Shown: one piece after another, positions 22,339 through 31,125 of the stretch
How the letters are laid out: every line of letters starts with the position of its first letter
Numbering within the stretch: the stretch's first letter is position 1
Assembly (NCBI GenBank): GCA_009695195.1
Contig: SIBJ01000035.1
Location: 1-36,731 of the forward strand
Source: Pedosphaera sp.
GTDB lineage: Bacteria > Verrucomicrobiota > Verrucomicrobiia > Limisphaerales > JADLHS01
Length of the DNA: 36,731 bases
Direction: 5' to 3'
Made by a program: the position numbers and the translations under genes
Notes under the pieces: generated by a model
What the model was told of the DNA's origin: nothing
The model's database searches: none
Seen by the model: only the letters and a program-made list of their open reading frames with translations

Positions 22339-24708
22339 CTAAGGCCCCGCTGGCGGTGGCCAGTTCAACTGCCGGTGAAGAAACTCAAACGTCCCGACCC
22401 CGTTGATCGTGTGCGGCCCGTTGAAGAATTCAATTTGCGTGCGGTCGGAAATCCCGAGTTGATCGTAGAGCCGGCGCACCTTTGCGTACTCGTAACCGAC
22501 CCATTCATCCAGGCCGACGCTGTCATTGTGGCCGCGCTCGACCATGAACGGCCGGGGCGCGATGAGCGCGGCCATCTCCGCGTAGTCGAACGTGTGGCCC
22601 AGATTCCATTCCGAGATCTCATACTCGTGCACGAACATGTAACTGCCGGGATAATCCACGGAAATATTTTTGCGCACCCACTCGTTGAAATCTGCCGAGC
22701 AGATTGAAAGGGCGTAGCGATCCAGCACCGCCGGCACGCGCATCGCGGTTTTGCCGCCGTAGGACAAACCGTAAAAGCCGATGCGCTTGGAATCCACGAA
22801 TGGCAAGTCCGAAAGCCAGTCCAGAATCCGGTCGTGCTGCGCGATGATGACTGAGAACAGTGATTGCCCGAGCGGATTCGCTTTGCGCTGCAAGACACGG
22901 AAGGCGTCGCCGCCGCGATAGGGATTGTGCGGCGCGAACACCACGAAGCCGCGTTCCGCCAACCGCGCGGCGAAGGCTTTGTAATAATGGAATCCTTGAC
23001 TGGTGGCATCCTCCGTGACGACATCATTCGGCACACCTTCCAATCCATGCTGGCAGACGACGACGGGCCGGCGCTCGCCGGGCTTGAGATCATTTGGCAA
23101 AAGCAAATAGCCCCAGGCGAACACGTCGGGATAAACGTCCAGCGTGACTTCGTATCCCGTCCACTTGTCGCGGCTGAGAATTTTCCGGCTGCGGGGATTT
23201 GCCGGCAGCGAAGCGGCCGGCAACCGGCCGATGTTTTCCTCCCAAAACTTTTGTTTGAATGGCACCACCGCTTTCGCCCACTCCTCGGGCGTCGTTGGCT
23301 TGAGCTGCTTCCAAAAGAACTCCGTGCGCGTTCGCTCCGAAGCGCGTTGCAAAGCCTGCGTGAAGTTTTCCAGTTCCGAAACCTGGCGGTGCTGCCGTTC
23401 GTTCGCGCTGAAATTTGTCCGAGCGTCGGTTGGCGCCGGCGCCAGGGACGGGAGTTTATCCCCGGGCACGCCGAGCGCGTTCAGCAGCGCCGCCAGCGCC
23501 CGATCCGATCCCGGCCCCGTGGTCTTCACATCCGGGTCGCTGATAAGTTGCAGCTTGTCGAAGCCATTCGTCGCGCCCGTCGCGAGCAGTGCGCGGGCGC
23601 GATTGAACTCCGCTTGCACTGATGCAAATTCCGGCGTTGCCAATTTTCCCGGCGCGGCGCCGCGGCGTCCGTCGCGCGGTGTCGGTGGACCGTCAACCCT
23701 CGGCGCGCCGCTGTGCTCAACGATCAACGCGCGCGGCGCGATGAGCGTGGCGATCTCCGCGTCGCCGAACTCGCGCAGTAGGCCGAAGACGTTCCGGTAG
23801 ATCGGCTCGGCCCACACCCGCTGCCGCGAGTCGAAGTAGCCGCTGACGAGCGCCGCCTCTACGCGCGGGTCCAGCGCGGCGGAATACAATGCGATCAACC
23901 CACCTTCGCCGTAACCCACGACTCCGATCTTCTGACTTTGGACCTTAGACTTTGGACTTTGGACTCGTTCTCGATCGAACCAATCCACCGCAGCCAAAAC
24001 TTTTTGCACTTCGTACCCGATGACATGCCGGCCCATCTCGAACGACTGCCGGTAAATCCACTCGCGATGCGGCTGGTTGGTGAAGCGATTGATCTTCGCG
24101 TTGCCTGACCGCGTGTCGTCCCGATTGATCAGGACGGGCACGAGCACTTCGCAGCCGGCTTCGGCGAGGCGGCGGGCGAACTGTCGTTCCGGCGGCAATC
24201 CCGGCGACAAACCGACGAGCATTTCCGGCGTCTGGTCCGCATCGGGTAGCACGACGATTCGCGCCAGCGCTTCGCCTTTCGGCTCAAGCCACAAGCCCTC
24301 GCCATAAACTCCCTCGAACACGGGCCAGCGCACGGCGTGGACGGAATAAAGTTCGGTCTCGGCGACAGTGGCGGGATTCGTCGTATCGCCGACAAATTCC
24401 AGCGCCGTCACCGGCAACCGCGCGTCCACCGCGCCGATGATTTGGCGGAGGCGGTCGCGATTGGGTTGCACCGATTTCGCGTAGGCCGCGCGCGACGAAA
24501 AATCCCGCTGCCAGAATTTGTTTCGTCCGGCAACCGACCGCTCGATCTCCCGCGTGAGAAATTTGTCAATGCCCGCAACCATCTGCGCGGAAAGATCACC
24601 TTGGAGCGTCAACGGTTTTGTGTCGGGCAAAACGGTTTGCTCCTGTGCTGGAATGGCAGCCGCAAGTGCGAGCGCGAACAGCAACGCGACGGAAGTTTTC
24701 AATTGCAT
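22339..24708 (-). CDS. Exported protein with two alpha/beta-hydrolase domains (acetylxylan esterase-like)
   Basis: A 789-residue protein with a signal peptide (MQLKTSVALLFALALAAAIP, cleaved near AQEQ). The first hydrolase-like domain (about 90-400) has GVVGYGEGGLIALYS where the nucleophile elbow should be: the Ser position is Gly267, so it looks inactive. The second (about 480-785) has an intact elbow RIGFYGLSYGG (Ser649), with a possible Asp in ERGHNDS and the His of GPHTING (His766). The family includes acetyl esterases and peptidase-like enzymes for polysaccharide or peptide breakdown. Residues 248-260 (RVQSPKSKVQSQK) come from a word repeat inserted in frame. It follows the PVC cytochrome gene on the same strand after 69 nt. 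Confidence 0.82.
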   Translation of the reverse strand: MQLKTSVALLFALALAAAIPAQEQTVLPDTKPLTLQGDLSAQMVAGIDKFLTREIERSVAGRNKFWQRDFSSRAAYAKSVQPNRDRLRQIIGAVDARLPVTALEFVGDTTNPATVAETELYSVHAVRWPVFEGVYGEGLWLEPKGEALARIVVLPDADQTPEMLVGLSPGLPPERQFARRLAEAGCEVLVPVLINRDDTRSGNAKINRFTNQPHREWIYRQSFEMGRHVIGYEVQKVLAAVDWFDRERVQSPKSKVQSQKIGVVGYGEGGLIALYSAALDPRVEAALVSGYFDSRQRVWAEPIYRNVFGLLREFGDAEIATLIAPRALIVEHSGAPRVDGPPTPRDGRRGAAPGKLATPEFASVQAEFNRARALLATGATNGFDKLQLISDPDVKTTGPGSDRALAALLNALGVPGDKLPSLAPAPTDARTNFSANERQHRQVSELENFTQALQRASERTRTEFFWKQLKPTTPEEWAKAVVPFKQKFWEENIGRLPAASLPANPRSRKILSRDKWTGYEVTLDVYPDVFAWGYLLLPNDLKPGERRPVVVCQHGLEGVPNDVVTEDATSQGFHYYKAFAARLAERGFVVFAPHNPYRGGDAFRVLQRKANPLGQSLFSVIIAQHDRILDWLSDLPFVDSKRIGFYGLSYGGKTAMRVPAVLDRYALSICSADFNEWVRKNISVDYPGSYMFVHEYEISEWNLGHTFDYAEMAALIAPRPFMVERGHNDSVGLDEWVGYEYAKVRRLYDQLGISDRTQIEFFNGPHTINGVGTFEFLHRQLNWPPPAGP
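23931..23966. repeat. In-frame TTTGGAC word repeat inside the esterase gene
   Basis: CTGACTTTGGACC, TTAGACTTTGGACTTTGG and ACTCG form five degenerate 7-nt words. They encode RVQSPKSKVQSQK in the loop just before the degenerate nucleophile elbow of the first hydrolase domain. Only one arm is present. Confidence 0.7.
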
Positions 24709-24777
24709 GGACGAGCCGGATAATTTGGCAAACGGCGCAACGTGTCGAGTGAAACTCCCGCTCGCCGCCGCCCGCGC

Positions 24778-27700
24778 TCACTTCTTCTGCGCGAGGAAGC
24801 TGATTAAATCTCGGATCTGCTGCTCCTTCAACCCGTCCAACAATCCCTCCGGCATGAGCGAGACGCGCGTGGCTTGCAGCGATGCGATCTGCTCGCGCGC
24901 GATGACCACCGCGTGACCGGTGGTGTCCAGCAGCTTGACGGACTGCGGCTGGTTCTCGGTGAGAAATCCCGTAAGCGACTCGTCGTCTTTCGTCGTGATG
25001 TTGAAGGCGGTGAACTCTTCGCGGATCGCAAGGCTGGGATCCACGATGGCCGGCAGCAAGAAATCCAGATTGTCGCGCTCGTAACCGGTCAAGTCCGGTC
25101 CGACCTTGCCGCCCTCGCCGAACAGCGTGTGGCAAGTGGCGCAGGTTTGCTTGAAGATCGCGTGGCCCGCCGCGATGTCGCCCGTGCCGGTGGCGAGGAG
25201 TTTGCGGACGTCCGCGAGCTTTTGATTCTTGTCCTCGGAACTTTGTTTGAGATTGCCCCAATGTTTCAAGATGAGTTCGTCGCAGCGCGCGTCGTGGTGA
25301 TTTTGGATGGCGAGGAGGTTGACGACCGGCACTTGCTCGCGGGGTAGCGCGCCTTTGCTCACGGCTTCGAGCAGGCGACGCGACCAATTCACGCGGCTGC
25401 ACAGGACGCTGCGCGCGAGGTCGCGCAACTCAACGCTCAGGCCGGGATAAAGTTCCAGGAGCGCAGCGGGAATCCGCTCGTCGCCGAACCGTGGCAAATG
25501 ATTCAGCACTTCGAGTTGGAAACTCTCGCTCTTCTCCTTGCGCAACAACTCCAGGAAAACCGGGACCGCGGCGGCGACGCGGCGCTCCGCGAGCAGCGCC
25601 ACGAGTTTTTTCCGGAACGGCTCGGGCGACTTCGCATCGGCCAGTTGTTCGAGCGCGGCGGCGGCGGCGTCCGGATTACCCAGGCGCGAGGCGAAGCTGA
25701 TGAGCGTGGGCGTTTTCGGTCGGCTGGCCCAGATTGCGGCGACGCGCTCTTGCATTGCGGCGGGCACGGCTTTCACCGCGTCGCCTTGCAAGCCTTCTTC
25801 CATCCCGCGCACCAGCTCGTCCACTTCGCGGGCGGACGGGGCCAGCGTGAGCAACTGCGCGGCGGTAACGAGATTCGCCTCGCTCCGTTCCGCGGTGAAG
25901 CGTTGGCCGAGCCGCGACACGATGAACTTGCTGACGATCGGCGTCTGCCAGAGCGCCGGCTGCCGAAAGAGATTGAGCACCAGCTCGCGATTCGAGCCGC
26001 ACTTGCTCTCAATGGCCCACCAGAGGAGCAGGGGAAGGTGCGTGTCGTTCACGTCTTCCGTTCGCAGCAACAGCTCGCGGAGGATGGGAAGGGCGTCCGC
26101 CGCCGGGAGCCGTCTGCAAGAACTGGCGAGTTGACTGCGCACCTGCGAGTCGGCTTCGGTGCGCGCAAGCGCGATGAGTTTTTCCTCAAGCGCAGGCGAA
26201 ACTTTTTTCCCGTCGCCGATGAGCCGGACCGTCCAATAGCGCACGAAGGGATTCGGATGGTTCAACGTGCCGAGCGCAAATTCCTCGGTGAACCCGCCGC
26301 TGGCGTTCACCGCCCAGAATGCTTCGAGCGCAACCTGGCCGGTTTCCCTCGCCACAAGCGTGCGTAGCGTGGGAACGGCTTTCGCGTCATGACGGTCGTA
26401 AAAAATTCGCAGCGCGGTCTGCCGAAACCATTTGTTCGGATGCGAGAAATTTTTGATGAGTTCGCCCGTGCTGAGATTCGCGAGGTTGAACGACGGCGCT
26501 GGTTTCGCCCCAACCGCCGAGAGCCGGTAGATGCGGCCGCGTTCCTTGTCCCACGTGTCGTTCGGATCGAGATGACTGAGGCGGCTGTCATACCAGTCCG
26601 CCATGTAGATCGCGCCATCGGGACCGGTCTTGGTGTCCACCGGACGAAACCAACGATCGTCGGTGAGCACGATGGCTTCGGTGTCTTCGGTGCGCCACGT
26701 CGAGGTGTCGCGAATCAGCTTCGCCGCCTGCACGCGATTGACCAGCGACATGCCGGCGATGAGTTGTCCCTCGTAAGCGGGGATCGCGCCGCCTTCGTAA
26801 ATGATCATCGTCTGCGGGAAGCGCGGCGGGAAGCCCTTGCTCGGCATGTGCTCGAACCAGCCGAACGAATAGGGATTTATCAACGGGCCGTGCTTGCCCC
26901 AGTTCTTGATGTACGCGCCGCCCTGCGCGTAATGCAGGCCGCGCGTCTCGCCGTAATTGCTGCCGGAGTACGCCAGCCCGTGCGCGTCGAACTCCAGGCT
27001 GTAGGTATTGCCGCCGCCTTCGGCGAACACTTCAAACTCCTTCGTGACCGGATGATAACGCCAGATCGCCTGGCCGAGAAACTTCACGCCCTTGATGTCC
27101 GCCGTGCAAGTGCTGCCGTGCGCGCCGTAAAGCCAGCCGTCCGGTCCCCACGCGAGACTGTTCGCGCCGCTGTGCGTGTCTTCGAGACCGAAACCGCTGA
27201 GCGCAACTTCCGGCGGACCGTCCGGAATGTCGTCGTGATTTTTGTCCGGATAAAAAAGCAGGTACGGCGGATTCAAAATCCACACGCCGCCGCGCCCGCA
27301 GACGACACTGCGCGCGATGTTGAGATCGGAAACAAAATCCTTCGCCCGGTCGAAGACGCCGTCGCCGCGCGTGCTTTCGAGGATCGTGATCCGGTCGGCG
27401 CCCTTCGTGTGATTCGGCGGCGGCGGCGGCACTTTGTCGAACACCGCGCGCAGATACTGGTCATACTTCACGACCTTCAGCCCGGCGGGAAACGGATACT
27501 GGAGATATTGCACGACCCACAGCCGGCCCCGCTCGTCGAAGTGCAGATTCAGCGGCTGGCGAATGGTTGGCTCGGCGCTGACCACTTCCATCTGGAGGCC
27601 GTCAGCGAGCTTGAAGTGTTTCAGCGTTTCCGTCGGCGTCAGCGCTCGGGAACTGTCCGTGAGCGCACCTCCGCTCTTGAACGTCTTGAGGTAACCCGCG

Positions 27701-27804
27701 ACCTCGGGCGTGAACCGGTTCGACGACGAATCAGCGGCGGGCGCAAGCTGCCCGGTCAGCAGCGCGAACGCTGCGACGCGAATTGATGCGGCAAGGCGGC
27801 TCAT
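24778..27804 (-). CDS. PVC-type c-type cytochrome with dehydrogenase propeller and HEAT-like repeats
   Basis: A 1008-residue exported protein (signal peptide MSRLAASIRVAAFALLTGQL, start at 27804). The N-terminal half is a membrane-bound-dehydrogenase-type propeller (PTIRQPLNLHFDERGRLWVV, ADRITILESTRGDG, SLAWGPDGWLYGAHGSTCTA, TGPDGAIYMADWYDSRLSH). The middle (about 455-840) is alpha-helical with HEAT-like repeats. The C-terminus is a heme domain with CATCH at 888-892, GKVGPDLTGYERDN and a final LMPEGLLDGLKEQQIRDLIS. This architecture is known as abundant in Verrucomicrobia and Planctomycetes, probably oxidising sugars or alcohols in the periplasm. Substrate unknown. It starts 4 nt inside the end of the FHA reading frame. 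Confidence 0.92.
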   Translation of the reverse strand: MSRLAASIRVAAFALLTGQLAPAADSSSNRFTPEVAGYLKTFKSGGALTDSSRALTPTETLKHFKLADGLQMEVVSAEPTIRQPLNLHFDERGRLWVVQYLQYPFPAGLKVVKYDQYLRAVFDKVPPPPPNHTKGADRITILESTRGDGVFDRAKDFVSDLNIARSVVCGRGGVWILNPPYLLFYPDKNHDDIPDGPPEVALSGFGLEDTHSGANSLAWGPDGWLYGAHGSTCTADIKGVKFLGQAIWRYHPVTKEFEVFAEGGGNTYSLEFDAHGLAYSGSNYGETRGLHYAQGGAYIKNWGKHGPLINPYSFGWFEHMPSKGFPPRFPQTMIIYEGGAIPAYEGQLIAGMSLVNRVQAAKLIRDTSTWRTEDTEAIVLTDDRWFRPVDTKTGPDGAIYMADWYDSRLSHLDPNDTWDKERGRIYRLSAVGAKPAPSFNLANLSTGELIKNFSHPNKWFRQTALRIFYDRHDAKAVPTLRTLVARETGQVALEAFWAVNASGGFTEEFALGTLNHPNPFVRYWTVRLIGDGKKVSPALEEKLIALARTEADSQVRSQLASSCRRLPAADALPILRELLLRTEDVNDTHLPLLLWWAIESKCGSNRELVLNLFRQPALWQTPIVSKFIVSRLGQRFTAERSEANLVTAAQLLTLAPSAREVDELVRGMEEGLQGDAVKAVPAAMQERVAAIWASRPKTPTLISFASRLGNPDAAAAALEQLADAKSPEPFRKKLVALLAERRVAAAVPVFLELLRKEKSESFQLEVLNHLPRFGDERIPAALLELYPGLSVELRDLARSVLCSRVNWSRRLLEAVSKGALPREQVPVVNLLAIQNHHDARCDELILKHWGNLKQSSEDKNQKLADVRKLLATGTGDIAAGHAIFKQTCATCHTLFGEGGKVGPDLTGYERDNLDFLLPAIVDPSLAIREEFTAFNITTKDDESLTGFLTENQPQSVKLLDTTGHAVVIAREQIASLQATRVSLMPEGLLDGLKEQQIRDLISFLAQKK

Positions 27805-28502
27805 GGCATCCACGTGATTTCGCGCGAGCATAATGCGCCCGTGGCCTCGGGCACAAGGCGGGGACGGAGGGTAACTACCCGCGCGGGCGGTCGCCGCCTC
27901 CTCACGAATTCTTCTTTCCGCGTTCGAACGGCAACTTGACGGTTTCCTTGAGCACGGTAAAAAACGTTTTCTTCTTCGGCTTCGGCCCGCCGATCAGTTC
28001 CACCGGATTGCTGCACAGGCGGACAAAACTCGAACACCTTCCCGCCGCGCCGCCGCAGGTGATGCACGCAGCCGTCGCACATCAACTCGCGGCAATGCGT
28101 GCATTGATGCGTGGCGCGCGCGTGCGGATGCCGCGGACAAATGATGGCGCCGTCCGCGAGCACCACCGGTGGCGAGGGCAGGGGACGGTCGTAGTGTGGA
28201 ATCGCCACCGTCACCTCCGTCGTCTCGACGAACAATTCCACGTCGCCGAGCCGCACGGTCTGGCCGGTTTGCAATGGCGCTTCCACCACGCGCTCGCCGT
28301 TGACGAACGTGCCGTTGGTCGAGCCGCAGTCGCGCAGCAACACCGTGCCGTCACCCAGGACCAGGTGGCAGTGATGCGTCGAGACGGTGGGATGTTGAAT
28401 TTGAAAATGGTTGTCCGCCGCGCGGCCCACGCGATTCACGCCCAGCCGCAGTTCCAGAACTTCAATTGCTACGCCGACAGTTTTGACGAGGAGTTTGGCC
28501 AT
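27801..28502 (-). CDS. FHA-domain protein with C-terminal zinc ribbon, apparently frameshifted
   Basis: The open frame encodes 233 residues. Residues of about 20-95 are an FHA phosphothreonine-binding domain (NRVGRAADNHFQIQ, VSTHHCHLVL, CGSTNGTFVNGERV). A Cys/His cluster follows (ICPRHPHARATHQCTHCREL, MCDGCVHHL). After VFEFC the frame becomes Arg-rich and unlike the rest. In the +1 frame from about 28020 the sequence reads RLCSNPVELIGGPKPKKKTF, then FTVLKETVKLPFERGKKNS and a stop at 27902. That gives a second Cys-x2-Cys half and a plausible native tail. A one-base insertion near 28018-28024 therefore seems to have shifted the gene; sequencing error is possible. Role: probable signalling adaptor. 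If intact it would end about 100 nt before the cytochrome gene. Confidence 0.75.
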   Translation of the reverse strand: MAKLLVKTVGVAIEVLELRLGVNRVGRAADNHFQIQHPTVSTHHCHLVLGDGTVLLRDCGSTNGTFVNGERVVEAPLQTGQTVRLGDVELFVETTEVTVAIPHYDRPLPSPPVVLADGAIICPRHPHARATHQCTHCRELMCDGCVHHLRRRGGKVFEFCPPVQQSGGTDRRAEAEEENVFYRAQGNRQVAVRTRKEEFVRRRRPPARVVTLRPRLVPEATGALCSREITWMP

Positions 28503-28603
28503 GACCGCACCTGATATGGGAAGGGGATAGCCTTCCGGCGCGGGCGCGTCGAGCAGTTATTGCAGCGCGAGACATAGCGGCGCGAGAACTCTACGCGCAC
28601 GGG

Positions 28604-28702
28604 GCGCGGCGTTCACGCCGCTTCACCTTTCCAACCGCAAGCGGACATTGAGTTCTCCTGCGCTTCCCCACTGCGACCGCTGAAGCGGCGTGAACGCCGC
28701 GC
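28604..28702. repeat. Perfect 22-bp inverted repeat in the FHA/ceramidase intergenic region
   Basis: Left arm 28604-28625 (GCGCGGCGTTCACGCCGC plus TTCA) and right arm 28681-28702 are perfectly complementary; each arm is itself partly palindromic (GGCGTTCACGCC). Further inside, GAGAACTC (28584-28591) and GAGTTCTC (28651 region) also pair. It lies upstream of both divergent genes. Confidence 0.8.
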
Positions 28703-28781
28703 TCCGTCATTTAATCGCGATCCAGCAATGTCCCCAAAATTCCCATTGGCAGAACTGATTCGTTTGGAGAAAGTCAGCGCG

Positions 28782-30263
28782 ATGAATCGTCCGCAAACTT
28801 TCCTCCGCTTGACTGCGCTGCTGCTCGGCGCATTCGCCTTGGTCAACCTACGCGCTGGAGCCGCCGAAACTCCCACCGCTCAAGCCGGCTGGGCCGAAGT
28901 GGACATCACCCCGCCGCTCGGCATCGGTCTCGGCGGACGCGGCGGGCCGGAGACGACGGCCAAAAAAATTCTCGATCCGCTCTTCGCGCAGGTTCTGTTT
29001 CTCAAGGACGCCAAAGGCGCGGGCTTCGTGCTCGTCTCGTTCGATGTCGTCGGCTTGCCGCCGTCGTTGAGCGACCGGTTGCGCACGCGCATCGTTCACG
29101 AACTCGGGTTGGACTACAATCTCGTCGTCCTCAACGCCTCGCACACGCACAGCGGGCCGTACATGATCCGCGAGATGATGGCGGGCGTCGGCCCCGCGCC
29201 GGAAATTGAAGTCGAATATTTCAAAACGCTGACGGACAAAATCATTTCCGCCACGCGCGCGGCGGGAAAAAATCTCAAGCCCGTCACCGTCGAAACTTTT
29301 CGCGGCACATCGCAGGTCGCCATCAATCGTCGCGGCAAAAACAAGGCGGGCAAAGTCGGCCTCCTTCCCAACCCGAACGGCCCGATCAACGAGGAGGTCT
29401 GGGTGCTGAAGGTTTCGCCAACGGATGGCTCCGCGCCGGCGCTCGTGTTCTCCTACGCGTGCCATCCGGTGATCGTCTATGGCTTCGCGGGCGCGGCCAT
29501 CTCCGCGGATTTTCCCGGCGTGACGCGGAACATCCTTCGCGAAAAGCTCGGCGCGGCGCAGGTGCAATTCGTCCAGGGCACGGCGGGCAATGTGCGCCCG
29601 CGCGTCACTGCCAATTTGGAGAACAACACCTTTCGCAGCGGTGGCGCGACGAATCTGTTTCTCGCCGGAAAACAACTGGCGGACGACATTCTCGCAGCGA
29701 TGAAACCCCTCTCCCAGCCTTCGGCCACCGTCTCCCCATCGGATGGGGAGAGGGGAGCTAAATCATCCGGCAAAAAATTGGTGCTGAACCTTGCTGCCGC
29801 CGCTGACCGGCCATTTTTCCTGCGCGGCAATCCGCCGCCGCGCGAGATTTACGAGACGATGGCGAAGGATGCGCAAAGCGAATTCCGCCGCGCCGTCGCC
29901 GCCTACTGGCTGGCACGTTACGACTCCGGCGAAGGGTTCGCCAAGGGCGACCCGTGGCCCGTCGGTCTCGTGCGGCTCGCGGACGATGAATGGATTTGCT
30001 GTTTTGCGGGCGAGCCGTGTGTGGAGTGGTCGCAGAAAGTGAAGCAGTGGCTCGGGGGCCGGAACGTTTTCGTCTGGGGTTACTCGCAGCAAGGGCTGAC
30101 GTATCTGCCGACCGAGGCGCTGCTGCCCGAAGGCGGCTACGAAGTGGACGAGTGCAATTACGCCCGTGCCCAATCTCCCGCCCGCTTCGCGCCGGGCATC
30201 GAGGACGCCGTGCGGCGGAGTTTGAGGCGGCAACTTGCGTTCGTTGAGGCGCGTGACAAGTGA
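28782..30263 (+). CDS. Secreted neutral/alkaline ceramidase-like amidase
   Basis: A 493-residue protein with a signal peptide (MNRPQTFLRLTALLLGAFAL). The start is 28782 rather than 28728 because the signal begins here and a GGAG lies 12 nt upstream. Conserved segments are GWAEVDITPPLGIGLGGRG, VLVSFDVVGLP, VLNASHTHSGPYM (His residues typical of the zinc site), FSYACHPVIVYG, SADFPGVTRNILRE and VQFVQGTAGNVRPR. In the family these hydrolyse the N-acyl bond of sphingolipids; in Verrucomicrobia many relatives are of unknown substrate. Residues of about 309-326 (PLSQPSATVSPSDGERGA) are encoded by a palindromic insert that keeps frame. Confidence 0.87.
   Translation: MNRPQTFLRLTALLLGAFALVNLRAGAAETPTAQAGWAEVDITPPLGIGLGGRGGPETTAKKILDPLFAQVLFLKDAKGAGFVLVSFDVVGLPPSLSDRLRTRIVHELGLDYNLVVLNASHTHSGPYMIREMMAGVGPAPEIEVEYFKTLTDKIISATRAAGKNLKPVTVETFRGTSQVAINRRGKNKAGKVGLLPNPNGPINEEVWVLKVSPTDGSAPALVFSYACHPVIVYGFAGAAISADFPGVTRNILREKLGAAQVQFVQGTAGNVRPRVTANLENNTFRSGGATNLFLAGKQLADDILAAMKPLSQPSATVSPSDGERGAKSSGKKLVLNLAAAADRPFFLRGNPPPREIYETMAKDAQSEFRRAVAAYWLARYDSGEGFAKGDPWPVGLVRLADDEWICCFAGEPCVEWSQKVKQWLGGRNVFVWGYSQQGLTYLPTEALLPEGGYEVDECNYARAQSPARFAPGIEDAVRRSLRRQLAFVEARDK
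29706..29758. repeat. In-frame palindrome inside the ceramidase-like gene
   Basis: Nested inverted arms: CCCCTCTCCC (29706-29715) with the GGGGAGAGGGG side (29746-29756), and TCTCCCCAT (29731-29739) with ATGGGGAGA (29743-29751). It encodes a Ser/Pro-rich loop and keeps the frame. Confidence 0.7.
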
Positions 30264-30270
30264 ACGGATG

Positions 30271-30326
30271 ACTGAATACTGAACACTGAATACTTTCCCG
30301 CCCGAAGTGTTCAGTTTTCAGTTTTC
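30271..30326. repeat. Inverted repeat of CTGAATA words
   Basis: The left arm ACTGAATACTGAACACTG (from 30271, to 30295) has a strict 7-nt period. The right arm AAGTGTTCAGTTTTCAGTTT (30305 onward) is its complement. It lies between convergent ceramidase and ferredoxin genes. The last codons and stop of the ferredoxin gene (KTEN, stop 30311-30313) fall inside the right arm. Confidence 0.8.
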
Positions 30327-30691
30327 CAGGTCGCAAGCGGATTCCTCGCAAACGCAAATTTCGCCACGACTTTCCCACCGATGAGATGTTCCTGGATGAT
30401 GCGTTCCAGCACCGCCGGCGTGCAGGAGTGATACCAGACGCCTTCGGGATACACGACCGCGATGGGACCGCTCACGCAAACGCGCAAGCAGTTGGCTTTC
30501 GTGCGGAAAACTTTTGGCTCAGGCCCAACGAGACCGAGTTCCTTCAGCCGGCGTTTTAGAAATTCCCACGACGCCACGCCCTGTTCGCGCGCGCAGCATT
30601 TCGCCTCCGTCTGCTCCGCGCACAGAAAAATGTGGCGCGAGAATTTTTCCAGCCCGAGCGAGTCGGCGGCGGATTGCAGTTCGTTCGCCAT
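30311..30691 (-). CDS. Thioredoxin-like [2Fe-2S] ferredoxin
   Basis: A 126-residue protein with clustered Cys: Cys24 in [14 protein letters not shown], Cys32/Cys33, and Cys68 and Cys72 in [20 protein letters not shown]. The C-x(8-9)-C ... C-x3-C layout matches thioredoxin-fold [2Fe-2S] ferredoxins related to NuoE and the Azotobacter/Aquifex type. They serve as small soluble electron carriers. A GTG start at 30715 would overlap the toxin stop by 4 nt; the ATG at 30691 is preferred. The extreme C-terminus is encoded by a repeat arm. Confidence 0.88.
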   Translation of the reverse strand: MANELQSAADSLGLEKFSRHIFLCAEQTEAKCCAREQGVASWEFLKRRLKELGLVGPEPKVFRTKANCLRVCVSGPIAVVYPEGVWYHSCTPAVLERIIQEHLIGGKVVAKFAFARNPLATWKTEN

Positions 30692-30711
30692 GCTCGTCGT
30701 GGTGGGTTTGG

Positions 30712-31125
30712 TCACGGAACACCAATGGTCAGACTTGGAAACACATTGCGGAAATCGCTCTTGTTGCGGGTCAGAATGCCGTCGAACCGCGACGCGAACG
30801 CCCCGATCAAAATATCCGCCAGCGGGCGTTTTGGAACTTTGTCGGTTCGACGGACGGCGACATACCGATGCCAGGCGCGGTGGGCTTCCTCAGAGTCCGC
30901 CTGACTCCAGGCTTCGGGCCAGGTGACACCGAGGTTGAACAGGAATTCATTCTGGGCGGTTTGATCGCCGCTGAATACGGGGGCGAGTTCAACGTAGGTT
31001 ACCGGGCAAATCGTCAGACCGTCCGTGCGTTTGGTGTCGAGCAGTTTAGCGGAAGCCACCCCGAACGTCGGGTCGGCCTCGGCGACGTCAATCAACAGGC
31101 AGGTGTCCACTACCCAGGCCATCAC
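30712..31125 (-). CDS. PIN-domain toxin, VapC family
   Basis: A 137-residue PIN domain: [16 protein letters not shown] (first Asp), [12 protein letters not shown] (Glu), [11 protein letters not shown] (Asp) and [17 protein letters not shown] (C-terminal Asp) give the usual acidic site. The start overlaps the antitoxin stop by 4 nt (ATGA); initiation could be at either of the first two Met codons. It is a probable RNase toxin with unknown target. Confidence 0.88.
   Translation of the reverse strand: MMAWVVDTCLLIDVAEADPTFGVASAKLLDTKRTDGLTICPVTYVELAPVFSGDQTAQNEFLFNLGVTWPEAWSQADSEEAHRAWHRYVAVRRTDKVPKRPLADILIGAFASRFDGILTRNKSDFRNVFPSLTIGVP

Noticed and set aside
26389..27786. 465-codon plus-strand ORF antisense to the PVC cytochrome
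   Set aside because: Composition typical of antisense shadows; the opposite strand has a complete multi-domain protein.
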